A stretch of DNA of 15,868 nucleotides, taken from positions 1-15,868 of the forward strand of contig NW_014012505.1 of NCBI RefSeq assembly GCF_000611645.1, written 5' to 3'. Numbering within the stretch: position 1 is the stretch's first letter; every line of letters starts with the position of its first letter. Below are positions 1-9,719 of the stretch, one piece after another. The position numbers and the translations under genes were made by a program. The notes below the pieces were generated by a model, which saw only the letters and a list, made by a program, of their open reading frames with translations, was not told where the DNA came from and made no database searches. The DNA is from Monoraphidium neglectum (lineage: Eukaryota > Chlorophyta > Chlorophyceae > Sphaeropleales > Selenastraceae).

Positions 1-1745
1 GCTGCCGGCGCCGCGCGCGAGCTGCTCCTCGAACGCCGCCGCCAGGCCGCGCGGGACGGACGCGACGTGCCAGCCGTGCTCCTGCTGGCAGGCGCGCACC
101 GCACCCCAGACTTCCCCCAGGAACGTCGCGCCGCCGCTGTCCGCGCCGGCCGCCGCGTCGCCCTCGGGCAGCGCGCCGGGCAGCCAGGGAGACAGATGCT
201 CGTCATACTCGTAGGCGCGCGCCGCCATGTAGCGCTCGGCGGCCTCCATGACAGCCCCCAGCTCGTCGGGCGCGGCGGCCGCTAGGTCAGCGCCGGCCCA
301 GGGCAGCGCGGCCATCGCGCAGTACGCGACGAAATCGGACCATGGCTGCCACGTCGCGCCCGACGGGTCCGCGGCAGCTGCAGGTTCGGCAAGGGTGCAT
401 ATGGCATATGATACAGATGAGGCGCTTTGCTTGTGTGCGATGGTCGGGGCTTACAAGCGGCAAAGGGGCAAAGAGTGCTGTGCAGGGTGGCAAACAAGCT
501 CTCGATAGCCCGAAGCCTCTGCAAAAGCACAGGCAACCCAACGGGCCCACTGGTAGCTGCATGTGACATCGGGGCCCACCTCCTGCCGCTGCGGCGTCGA
601 TGGCGGCCGCAAGGAGGTCGGCCAGCACCTGCGCCGCCGACGCGCCGCTTATGACGCCTGGCTTCGCCAAGCACGCCAGCCACCGCACCAGCAGGCGGGC
701 GCGATCGCGGCCGGCGCCGCCCGCAGCAAGCGCGCCGTCGCACTCTGCCACACCGCGCGCCACCAGTGCGTCCACCCACTCGCGGTCCGTCAGGCGCACC
801 AGGCCTGGTGCAGTGCGCAGGCAAGCCGCGGGCAGGAATGCACGATTTCTTACTCCTGGGCCGAGTTGCCACTTTGCGGCACAGCACGTTGACCCACACG
901 TCGACGGGACATGTTTGGAACACATCGTGCCTTGCGTTCCAAGAGGCATACCACAGCGCAAGGCGCCGCACCTATGACGAGAGCCAGCTGTATCGTCTTG
1001 GTGGTCGCGCCGCAAACTGCCTCCAGGACCAGCTCGTCGAGCTGGGTTGAGGGATCGGGTTGCAACAGACCCTACAATGATCCAGAGCTGCAGCTTCCGG
1101 GCAGCCACGCAGCTGTCGCCCGTGCAGCGCACGCGCCGCCACGGCTTGGCAGGCGGTCTCGGGGCGAAGCGGGGCGAAGCAGGGTGTGTGCAGCCATCTC
1201 ACCCTGTCGGCCCCCGCTTACCTCTGGCAGCGGCCGCGCAATTTCCCGCTTCAGAGCCCTCACGGCGGGCATTATAGTGCTCTCAGGGGTGTCATTAGGG
1301 GCCTGTTTTGGTCAGAAGTTATGGGTGTCGTCGCGAGCATCCTCCAGTACAAGTTGACTTCGAACGCACATCCCAGCGCCATGATGGCCGCAGCATCAGT
1401 GGTCATGATAAAAGCTCACATGCATGCGCAGTTACAGGAGACATGATGGCGAGGGCCACGGCATGAGCAACAAAGGCATTGTGACGTGCCGGCCGCCCAA
1501 GCTGCACTCACTTGCGGCTCGCCCAGGCGCAGCAGCAGCCTGATGAGGTCGCGCTTCGGGTCTGCGGGAGCCACGTCCTCCCTGCCACGTTTGTTTCCCA
1601 CGTAGGAGGCCTGGTGGTGAGCCCCTCGTCTGTCTTGGTGCGCTGTTCCGCGCCTGTCCGAATAATCGCGGCGTTCTCCACCATCACCGCCGCCATATCT
1701 GGTGCGTTCTTCCCGCCTTCGCTCCCCACCGCCCCTGTAGCTCAT
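1..1745 (-). CDS. CBP80: Nuclear cap-binding protein subunit 1 (CBP80/ABH1), N-terminal part, 5 exons, runs off left edge
   Basis: Large subunit of the nuclear cap-binding complex; with CBP20 it binds the m7G cap of Pol II transcripts and supports splicing, export and small-RNA processing. Exons in coding order: 1745-1512, 1302-1222, 1071-972, 804-580, 377-1; phases 0,0,1,1 join cleanly. The 339 residues visible comprise an Arg/Gly-rich, NLS-like N-terminus (about 1-60, with KRGRE) and the start of the MIF4G-like helical domain. Alignable blocks include LIRLLLRLGE (Arabidopsis LLLRIGE), LKREIARP (IRREIER), TTKTIQLALVIG (PHKIPLYGTLIG), ARLLVRWLACL (IRILLRFMTSL), YCAMAALPWAGADL (ICILSSLPWGGSEL) and GWHVASVPRG (GWKLESVPRP). 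Start: the ATG at 1745 precedes an Arg-rich leader like that of animal NCBP1. Donors are GTGAGT, GTAAGC, GTGCGG and GTGGGC. The remaining domains lie outside the window. Family identity is near certain; exact splice sites rest on homology from memory. Confidence 0.9.
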
Positions 1746-2087
1746 CCTAAACGCGATCAGCGGCGAGTGGGTGTGATCTGATGAGTGTCATTTACATTTA
1801 CGGCGTGGATTCAACGGCTTGGCTAAAATGTCGGTCAGCGTATGAATACCTCGCAGAGTTCACGTTTGAGAGCAACAAGGTTGCAGAGCACAGCCATCCT
1901 GGTCTCGCTGGGCACCAACAGAAGCAAAGCACGTCTGGAAACCGAGTTCTGCATCGTCACAAACATCGGATTTTTCACTGACATAAGTTGATATTACACC
2001 ACCCTCAACCCTGGCCAACGCGTCATACCCGGTCTTTATTCCTTGTTTTCTTCCTGCAGCGCTGCCATCAGAGAGGCAGCAGAGAAT
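1746..2087. promoter_or_regulatory. Divergent intergenic region between CBP80 and the HAD nucleotidase gene
   Basis: This 342-base segment separates the two start codons of head-to-head genes, so it must hold both 5' UTRs and both promoters. It is less GC-rich than the flanking exons and has T/A-rich patches (around 1788-1800 and 2030-2056). I see no convincing TATA box. A pyrimidine-rich run ending in CTGCAG (2036-2059) looks like a 3' splice site and may mark a 5'-UTR intron or an unrecognised first exon of the plus-strand gene. Confidence 0.6.
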
Positions 2088-3834
2088 ATGACGTTTTTAG
2101 ACCGGGAGTTTGATGCGGTGCTGTTCGACCTGGTAGGCGCGCAGCGTCGCATCGGGGCGTGAGAGCTGCCTGCTGCAGCAGCTGAGCAGCGCGTGGACGA
2201 GTGGAGTGGGAGAGCATGCGCTTCCGAGTCTCGCACATGCAAACGATGTGTGCTGGTATCACTGCGCTGTGGCTGCGTTTGCAGCACTTGAAACCATGGC
2301 AGCAGCTCGTGCAGCCTTTGCGACAGCAGCCCTGCAGAACCCCTGCATTGTGTGTTGGCTGCGGCCTCAGCCGCTGCATTCTGCATCACAATGCACCCGC
2401 AGGATGACACGCTCTATGATGTTCCTGCGATAGCAAAGACTGTGAGAAACAACATCACACGTGAGCCTGCAAAGAATCCGCTCTCTGCAGGCACGTTGCG
2501 CAACTGGCCCTGTCCCTGTCCACATTGCAATGCGCTTCCGCCCAGCCTGCCCCAGGTCTTCCCCCCTGCCATGCCTTGGCAATTGCAGGCTACCTACGGG
2601 AAGTGCTTCTCATCCCAGCGGACGAAGTGGACGCTCTTACATTGAAGCTATACCTGGAGCATGGCACGGTGAGCGCCATCAGTGGGGTGCAGACAAGTGC
2701 AAACGCAAGCCTCACACTGCGCGAGGGTATCTTTTGGTTGTGATTGCCCTTCTGCCTGGCGCGCCGCTCAAAGTTACGGCTGTGCGCTACCCGTAGACCA
2801 TGGCGGGACTGGTGGCGGCGGGCTACCACATAGACTACGACCACTTTCACGACAAGGTCTCAGGGCCGCGGTGGCTCGTGGGACGCAGCTGCTGGGCAAA
2901 CATTATGTTGCTGTGATGTGTGCTGGCTGTGTGGTTGCTCCTTTGTTGCAAGTTTTGTACTTGTAAAGGTGCCACATTCCTGCAAATCTGCGGTCCGCAA
3001 CCCGCTGACTCATGATCCTCCATGAACACAGGTGCACGCGACCCTTGAGTACGACTTGCTGCTGCACCCCAACGGAGTGCGCGACATCCTGGCACAGGTC
3101 ACGGCCACAAAGCACATTTTCACCAATGCAGATGCCAAGCACACAGCGGAGTGCCTCTCACGGCTGGGTATCCAGGGATGCTTCGAGGTGAGTGGGCATG
3201 TGGTTGGCACGCGGGTGTCGAGTGACAATGGCAGGGGTGGCAGGGCCTGGCTCTGCTTGGGCTGGATGCTGTGATCTGTGAATGACTGTTGCGGCTGGCA
3301 TGAGCACTGCACGGTGATTACCCATGGTCCTCTTTCCAAGGACTGTTGCGGCTGGCATGAGCACTGCACGGTGATTACCCATGGTCCTCCTTGACAAACA
3401 CATGAGGCACTCTCCCCGCCCGCATGCTTTTCCTCTGCATAACCTCCCGTTGCACTCTCCCTGCCCACAAATCTTCTCAGACGATCTGGTGCTTTGAAAC
3501 CGTGCAGCAGCTGCTCAAGGCACCGGAGGGCGCACCGCCCCAGGTACTATGCAAGCCCAACCGCCGCGCCTTTGAGCTGGTGCTGCAGCAGCTGGGCGTG
3601 GCGCCGGGACGCGCCGTCTTTATTGATGACAGCCCCCGCAACTGCGCCTCAGCCCACGAGCTAGGGATCTTCACAGTGCTGGTGGGCCGTGAGGGGCACG
3701 TGGCTGGCGCAGACCTCGTGATCCCAAACATTCACGAGCTGCCACGTGTGCTGCCGGGCCTGTTTGCGCCGCCGGAGCCGCCGCGTGTGGAGGCTGCGGC
3801 GGAGGTGGGTGTGCCTATTCGCGTGCCGGCGTGA
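2088..3834 (+). CDS. HAD-superfamily phosphatase, pyrimidine 5'-nucleotidase (Sdt1/Phm8-like) family, 6 exons
   Basis: Exons 2088-2132, 2403-2460, 2589-2668, 2797-2856, 3032-3187 and 3481-3834 give 250 residues; phases 0,1,0,0,0 match at every junction. All four HAD motifs are present: motif I D14-L-D16-D17-T18 (D14 nucleophile, D16 general acid/base), motif II T112 in IFTNAD, motif III K158 in VLCKP, motif IV D182-D183 in VFIDDS. A helical cap follows motif I, with TMAGLVAAGYHIDYDHFH matching plant homologues (TMAGLRAIGYEFDYDEYH). The family is Mg-dependent and dephosphorylates nucleoside monophosphates and related small phosphoesters; Sdt1 prefers UMP/CMP. The substrate here is not determined by sequence. 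No transit peptide is evident with this start. Motif I is split by intron 1 between D14-L15 and D16. The reading frame stays open upstream to a possible acceptor at 2059, so an earlier coding exon is possible. Confidence 0.92.
3284..3389. repeat. Tandem direct repeat, two identical 49-base copies, inside intron 5 of the nucleotidase gene
   Basis: Copies at 3284-3332 and 3341-3389 (starting GACTGTTGCGGCTGGCATGA) are identical over 49 bases and repeat at a 57-base period, separated by an 8-base spacer. Both lie within the 293-base intron 3188-3480. The lack of divergence suggests a recent duplication. Confidence 0.97.
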
Positions 3835-5062
3835 GCTGGAGCATGTGGCGGTGCTGAGCTCCGCTCTCGTGCACTACTCTCGCAAAGCATTCCAGACAGC
3901 GCCATGCACTTCGCTGTACAACATGTTTTGGTTCTCATTCTTGGCAAGGTGGTCCCTTTTGGGAGGCTCTTGGCGGCTTTCCATGTGCGGACTTTGCTGG
4001 TGGATGCCCATGTGCTCGGCATTGCTGAGCGGAGCACCTGCTGCCCCGCGTTGCCACGGCAGCCTCCTGCCTCGTTCAAGATAATGCTTGAACAATGCGT
4101 AGTGCACAGACAGCTCTGGTCTTGCTCTCACAATGTCAGGCGGCTGGTTGATGGGATTGAGTTGCGCTTGATCTAATCTAGAGTTTTCTGGTCGTGCTGC
4201 GTGCTTTCTCCGCTGTCCATTCCTTGTGGTCAGTTGCATGGTCAGTTTTATGGTCTTGCACCACCGGCCCTCATTGGTTGGGCGTGTGTGCATAGAATGA
4301 GCTTCGCACATGTTCGCAAGACCACTTTGTTCTTGTGGGATGATAACAACGCACACAGGTGACATATTTCGGCAGCCTCACACTGAGGGCTCTCACATGC
4401 CATCAACCCCGCATGCATGTGTGTCTGGGAAATAACAACTGCGCTGCTATGTAACCAGCTTCCCAGTAAACATCGTCCCTCATGCATGTGTATGCACCAC
4501 CCGCCATTGCTCGGCTGGGGCTCAAAACCGGCTGCAGCATCTCCTAGGAACTTGAATTGTTTCGGAGATGCGAGTTGTCATGTGCTAGGTATGTTGGGTG
4601 GGGAGTTGACCGCCATATGCAGGTTGGCTTGCATGTTGAATAGTAATCAGGGCACTGGTCAAACGGGTATGGGCAGGAATACCCCATCCGATTTGCTCAC
4701 ATTCCTCCTTTCCGCCCCCGCTCTGTCGACACTGGCGGGCGGCCCCTCCAACTTTACTGGCGAAGCGGTCTTTGTCTCTGCTTGCTTGCGCAGAGGTACT
4801 TCGTGAGGTTATATCAGCCGCAAGCATTGTTATCAGAGTAGCGCTCACTCCTTGTGCAGTTGGTCGCTGGTCACGGCTCGAGGGTCGCCTGGCGCCCTCA
4901 CTCCCCTGCGCTCTCTGGCGCCTGCCCAAGCGCTGCACGCCATTCAAGCAAAGATGCATCTATGAACCTATGGAACCAAAATCATATTATTTTTCTGCGC
5001 TGCTCTGACCCATGCTTTGCCATACTCGATGAGAAGCGATCATCGCTGAACGCTCGCGCAAA
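3835..5062. other. 3' UTR of the nucleotidase gene and upstream region of the PP4R1 gene
   Basis: No convincing coding exon is seen in these 1.2 kb: open frames on either strand are short and resemble no family I know. The first ~620 bases are best read as a 3' UTR ending near the TGTAA at 4450-4454. The rest would be the promoter and 5' UTR of the next gene. T-rich patches occur around 3900-3960 and 4985-4995. A small perfect hairpin (AGCGA-TCA-TCGCT, 5035-5047) sits just before the next start codon. Confidence 0.55.
4450..4454 (+). promoter_or_regulatory. Candidate TGTAA polyadenylation signal of the nucleotidase gene
   Basis: This is the first TGTAA on the coding strand that I find past the stop codon at 3834, giving a 3' UTR of about 630 bases. 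TGTAA is the usual near-upstream poly(A) element in Chlamydomonas and relatives. Assignment is by position only. Confidence 0.45.
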
Positions 5063-8000
5063 ATGACCCGCGCTGAGGTCCCCCCCGCGCGCTGGGCATG
5101 GAGTCGAGGACCCACGGACATTAATAGGGATGACACTGGAGAGGTGAGGTGCCTGATGCACGACTTTGCCACGAGAGGTCCCGCCATCCAGGCTCATCAG
5201 CATGGTTCTGGGTGCAGGTGGCGACAACCGGCCTCAGCGATATGTTGAGCCGAGCGTTGCAGAGCAAAAGCTCTGTGCAACGCGCGGCGCATGTGCAGGT
5301 GCGTTCCTTATTAGGGGCGTAGGGCTGCAGGGTCCAGTCCGCGCTGCACAGGCCGCGGGGCTGCTGAACTTAGGCGACAGCGTACGCAAATCTTCTTGAT
5401 AGTATTCTTTTGTAGTTATTTTGCCATCTTTTCTACAGGGCGTCGCAGCAGCTGCTGCGGCGGCCGAATACGCCCAGTGCTGTGAGACGGCTCCGCTGCT
5501 GCATGAGGTGCTGCGCGACTCTGAGGCCGATGTGCGGCTGGAGGCGTTGCGGCAACTGTCCCACCTTGGTGAGTTCGTGTGTGGCGCATTCAGTGAGGAT
5601 ATGTGCGCTGATCTGCGGTCAGTGGCGGTTACGAGGCGCAGCAACTGAGTCGTGGGCTGCCGGTCTGCTTGGCGCCACTCGGCATGTTTCACCTTCAGCC
5701 ATGGTTTCAGAGCCACCCTTCTGCGGCTGCCCCGTGCAGGTGGGCTCCTGCGAGACAAGGATGCTGCACGCGCCCAGACGGACATTCAGCAAGTGCTGCT
5801 GCCGATGATCCTGCACATGGTGCTTGACGACCACGACGAGGCGAGTTGATGCTGGGCTGCAGCGCGCGCGCGACGCATGCCTTTGTAGGCCACGCCCACT
5901 GGTTGGATTTGCGACTGCTTTGGTAGAGTAAACCTCGCTCTCAGGTGGCTGTGGGGCGCAAAGCACAGGTGGCGCCTGGACTTGAAACCCACATCGCCCA
6001 TGCTCTCCCAACCCGACCGCAGGTCGCTCGGCAGGCAATCCTTTCCTTTTCGCAGCTGACGGCGCTGCTGCCTCGCGACGCCGCGGCGTCTGCGGCCCAG
6101 CACGCGCTGCATCGCCTAGATTCGCGCGGCGCGGAGGACGCGGCAGTGGCTGCAGCGCGGCTGTTTGCGCACTCGGCAGCCCACTGGTCACAGGAGGCGC
6201 TGCACGAACGAGTACCGGACCTGCTGCGGCGGTGGTGCAGCCATCGCGACTTTAGCGTGCGCGAGGTGGGTGCATCGGCTTACTGCAGAAGCACTTGCAG
6301 ACAAAAGGAGCACATTCATGCGTCGAGCCATCCCTGATGTTGCAGGCAGTTGTGTTGGACAGGATTGGAGATGCGCTGGGCTAGGCTAGGCGCCTGCGGC
6401 GGTGTTGGTGACGGCTACCCCTGACCCGTGCAACCCTTCCATTCCGCCCCCTGCAACTCCGCTGCAGGCGGTGGCGTGCTGCATGAGCCTCATCGGCGAT
6501 CACCTGCCAGTTGACGTGTGGCAGTGCGCGCTGCTGCCCTGGTTCTCGCAGCTGTGCCGCGACAACAACTGGCGCGTGCGTCGAGCAGCGGCAGTCGACC
6601 TTCCGCGCCTTGCCGGCAAGCTGCACCGCCAGCAGCAGCGCGTGCTGAGCCGCGCGGACAGCACATGCAGCTGCTTCAGCGCTCTGGAGGACGTCGGCGG
6701 CTGCGGGGACGCGTGCTCAAATGAACGCAGCTGCGTCGGCGTGCCCCCGCGCTGCCCGACGAGCGGTGTGCCGCTGGAGCCGCTCGGCGTGGCCGCCACT
6801 GGCATGTGCGCACACGCCAAAGCAGGCAGCGCCAGCGGCTCCCTGGGGCGCAGCCAGCGCGGCGGCATGCGAGGCGCCGGCAGCACGGCGTCCTCCGCTG
6901 CGCTCTCATCGCACGTCTGGTCGGCGCATGTGATGCGCCCAGCTGTGGGGGCGCCGGCCCGCAGCATGGGCAAGCACCCGCTCAGCAGCAGCCTGCTCAC
7001 TGACACGCCAAAGCCGCTCGGCAGCATCATCCCGCAGTCGCTGTCGTCGTCATCTTTGTCGTCTGCGGACGACCGCCTCGTCACTGGCTCGCCGCTGGGT
7101 GAGGCGTCGCCGCGGTCTGACGCGGGGCTGCCTGAGTCCGCGCTGGGCGCCTCGCGCCTGGGGGCCGCTGGTGGCGGCGGCAGCAGCAGCAATAGCAGCA
7201 GCAGCAATAGCATCAACAGCAGCAGCAGCAGCGCTAGCGGCGGCACCGGCGCGCCGGCAGGCGCCGCCGAGGAGGGCGACGCGGCAGACGTGAAGGCGGG
7301 GGCGTCAGGGCCGCAGTGCGAGCTGGCTTTGGAGCAGTCCGAGCTGCACACCTGCTGGGCAACCATGCGCGAGTGCATTGACACGCTTACGGCCGACAGC
7401 AGTCACTGGGTAAAGGTCACGGCGCTCGGCGGCCTGGGCCCGTGCCTGCTGGCACTGCCGCCCTGCCAGATCAGCAGCCTGCTCGTCGGCCGGTTCGTGG
7501 CCATGGGGTCCAGCACAACTGTGATTTCAGAGATCAGTGTTGCGCTAGCGTGCGCGCAGAGCCTAGGAATGGTCGCTTCCCGCCTGGGCCCCGCACGGTG
7601 GCCCGACGTGCGGCCGGCTTTCGGCCACCTGCAGGCGTCGCGAGACCCGGTGGTGCTGCAGGAGGTGGTGGCTGCGCTGCCTTTGATGGCGCAGCAGCTG
7701 GGGCCCGAGGTGCTGCGCACCGACCTGCTGCCGGCGCTGCTGTCAATCGTGCACGACCACCTGTCATGGGTCGACGCGGCGTTTGTTGCCGCCGTCCCGC
7801 CGCTGCTGGAGGCGCTTCCGGCGGCTAGCCACGAGCCGCTGCTGCGCCTCATCTCGCGGCTGGCACAGGGCGGCGCGCACCACGAGCGCTGCCGTGCGTG
7901 GCGGCTGCGGCGCGGCATAGCGGCAGAGCTCGGGCGCATGGCGCGCGCGTCACAGCTGGCCGCCATTACGGACGTGCTGTGGCCGGCGGCAGTCGCTCTG

Positions 8001-9719
8001 TGCTCTGACCCAGTAGCTGCGGTGCGCGACGCGGCGGCGGTCCAAATGGGGCCGCTGCTCGCAGCCCTGCTGCCGCTGATTCCGGAGGCACAGCTGCAGC
8101 AGCAGCGGCAGGAGGCGCAGCTCGCGCAGCAGCTGGAGCAGGGAGGCAAGCTGCAGGAGCAGCAGCGCCAGTCGGCTGCAACGCTGTTGCGCGACCAAGC
8201 ACGGCGGCAAGGTCACGCCACCAGCAGCAGCGGCAGTGACGACAGCGGCGGTGACGATGCGGGCGGCGGCAGGCACGGCAGCGCCCTTCTCCGGGCGACG
8301 GGCGGCAGGAGGAGCCTTGATTCGCTCAGAGAACACCACAGCAGCCCAATCAGGATTGCAAGCAGCGGGTCAATCGCCGCCGCGGCCTCATTTCTGGCAG
8401 CCGGCAGCCCAAGCAGCGACGGCGATTACAGCAGCTACCGCGGCAGCTGTAGCGACGACTGTGGCGACGGGGCGCGGCTTGGCGGCCTGCCCTGCGCTCT
8501 GGCGGCACCGCCGCGTGGTGGCTTGCCCTGTTCGCCGCCACAGGATCATGGACGCTCGTTAGAAGGATTTTCGGCAGCGGCGCAGGCGCCAACGGCTGCC
8601 AATGGAATGGGCGGCAGCTCGCAGAGCCTTGACAGCGTTGATCGCCGCGACAGCAGGGGCAGGAGTAGGAACGGCAGCAGCAGCGGCGGCGGCAGCGGCG
8701 GCAGCAGCAGCAGCAGCAGCAGCAGCGACGAGGATGGTGGCAGCGACACCGTAGCGGCACGCCGCCACGCGTCTCCGTCGCGCTGCGCACCCCCCAAGCA
8801 TGCAGCGGCGCTTCCCGCCGCGCCGTGCACAACCGGGGCGGCGGTGCACCCGGCAATAGTGGCAGTCCATCCCGCGATGCGGGCTGCCCACCCGGTGGTG
8901 GGCGCCGTGCATCCAGCAATGGCGCCGGTGGGCGCATGGGGAGCGCGATCCCAGTTGCAGCACAGGCGCAGCGCGTCCGCCCACGACGTCTCCTTGTCCG
9001 CCAGCCGTGCCATCCCCCACCGCAACAGCAGCTCAAGCCGCCTGGGCGCGGCGGTCCAAGGCGCAGTGGCGGGCGGCGGTGGCAGCAGCAGCAGCCGCGC
9101 GCGCGGCAGCGGCCGGAGGGACCGCAAGAGCTTGGGCGGCAGCGTCGGCGGCGACCCCTCGGGCCTGGACCCCCTCAGTGTGGGGCCCGGCTTGTATGCG
9201 GAAAGCTTGGTCGACCGATTTGGCCGCAGCCCCAGCTTCCGGGGGCGGCAGGCCTTTGTCCCGATGGGCCTGAGTCTGCTGGCGCACGCAGCTCACTTGC
9301 TGCCGCGGCGGTCGCAGGAGGTGGTGACTGCCACGCTGGGCGCCCTCTCCACCGACCCAGTGTCGTGCGTGCGCGTGGTGGCGGAGGGCGCGGCCGCGGC
9401 GTGTGCCACAGCCGCCGCGGAGCGGTCACAGGAGCCTTGCTGTGCCAGCGGCGGCGCGCCCGGGCATAGTGAGGAAGGCAAGCAGGCAGGAGAAGGCCAG
9501 GGACCAGGGGCTGCCTGCGAGTGGTTCGACACCACGGCCGCCGCCCAGCAGCGGCTGCTGCACGCGGCACGCGTCCTGGCCAAAGGCCACCGCAGCAGCT
9601 TCGCGGCGGCAACTGCCGCACTCAGCAGCAAGAGCACCAGCTATGGACAACCGCTCGAGCGCAGCGTTGACGCAGAGGCGCCGGCTGGCCCTGTTGGTGC
9701 TCATTTCAACATTTCCTGA
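5063..9719 (+). CDS. PPP4R1: Protein phosphatase 4 regulatory subunit 1-like HEAT-repeat protein, 6 exons
   Basis: Exons 5063-5143, 5218-5298, 5439-5568, 5740-5840, 6023-6265 and 6468-9719 give 1295 residues. The ATG is the first after an in-frame TGA at 5030. HEAT repeats fill about residues 40-265, 495-755 and 1115-1240. Matches to human PPP4R1 in the same order: VLRDSEADVRLEALRQL; LPWFSQLCRDNNWRVRRA (LPRFFQLCSDNVWGVRKA); SHWVKVTALGGLGP (SRWVRQAAFQSLGP); RAWRLRRGIAAEL (RNWRFRAELAEQL); FGRSPSFRGRQAFV from residue 1130 (FGRCPKWSGRQAFV). The family binds and activates the PP4 catalytic subunit. Residues ~265-495 and ~755-1113 are disordered Ser/Gly/Gln-rich insertions with RRxS-type phosphosite-like motifs. 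Donor 4 is GC (GAG|GCGAGT). An alternative acceptor at 5943-5944 would add 26 in-frame residues but breaks the homology. PP4R1 versus a generic HEAT protein: fairly sure, owing to the C-terminal motif. Confidence 0.86.
7173..7241 (+). repeat. AGC-rich low-complexity tract coding Gly/Ser/Asn run in PP4R1 insertion 1
   Basis: GGC and AGC codons interrupted by AAT, ATC and AAC encode a Gly4 then Ser/Asn run at about residues 448-470. It lies in the disordered insertion between two HEAT blocks, and is a likely site of slippage length variation. Confidence 0.85.
8670..8735 (+). repeat. AGC/GGC microsatellite-like tract coding Ser/Gly run in PP4R1 insertion 2
   Basis: Repeated AGC and GGC codons encode a Ser/Gly run, including eight consecutive Ser, followed by an acidic DEDGGSD patch. 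Acidic residues after Ser make casein-kinase-2-type phosphorylation possible (inference). Confidence 0.85.
8844..8927 (+). repeat. Four in-frame 21-base repeats coding a [VA]HP[AV]xx[AP] heptad
   Basis: PP4R1 residues about 1005-1032 read VHPAIVA, VHPAMRA, AHPVVGA, VHPAMAP: four heptads with His-Pro at the same position each time. The DNA copies have diverged at synonymous positions (GTGCACCCG, GTCCATCCC, GCCCACCCG, GTGCATCCA), so the protein pattern is kept more strictly than the DNA. Confidence 0.9.

Noticed and set aside
855..971. Possible CBP80 coding exon in the region between exons 3 and 4 (minus strand), using the frame that joins in phase to the 804 acceptor
   Set aside because: Its donor at 853 is good and the phase fits, but the encoded residues match nothing in CBP80, while joining 972 directly to 804 restores the conserved block without a gap.
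287..1132. 281-codon and overlapping 229-codon open frames on the minus strand over the CBP80 exons
   Set aside because: They read through introns; only 804-580 of the first matches CBP80. Spliced exons explain the homology and phases.
3284..3389. Possible CRISPR-like repeat pair
   Set aside because: Only two copies with an 8-base spacer inside a eukaryotic intron; a simple tandem duplication.
3874..4365. 163-codon minus-strand open frame downstream of the nucleotidase gene
   Set aside because: Composition is not protein-like, no family is recognised, and it lies in the expected 3' UTR.
6500..9127. Long open frames antisense to PP4R1 exon 6
   Set aside because: Shadows of GC-rich coding; they give Ser/Cys/Arg/Pro-rich or poly-Leu products with no homology, whereas the sense frame matches PPP4R1.
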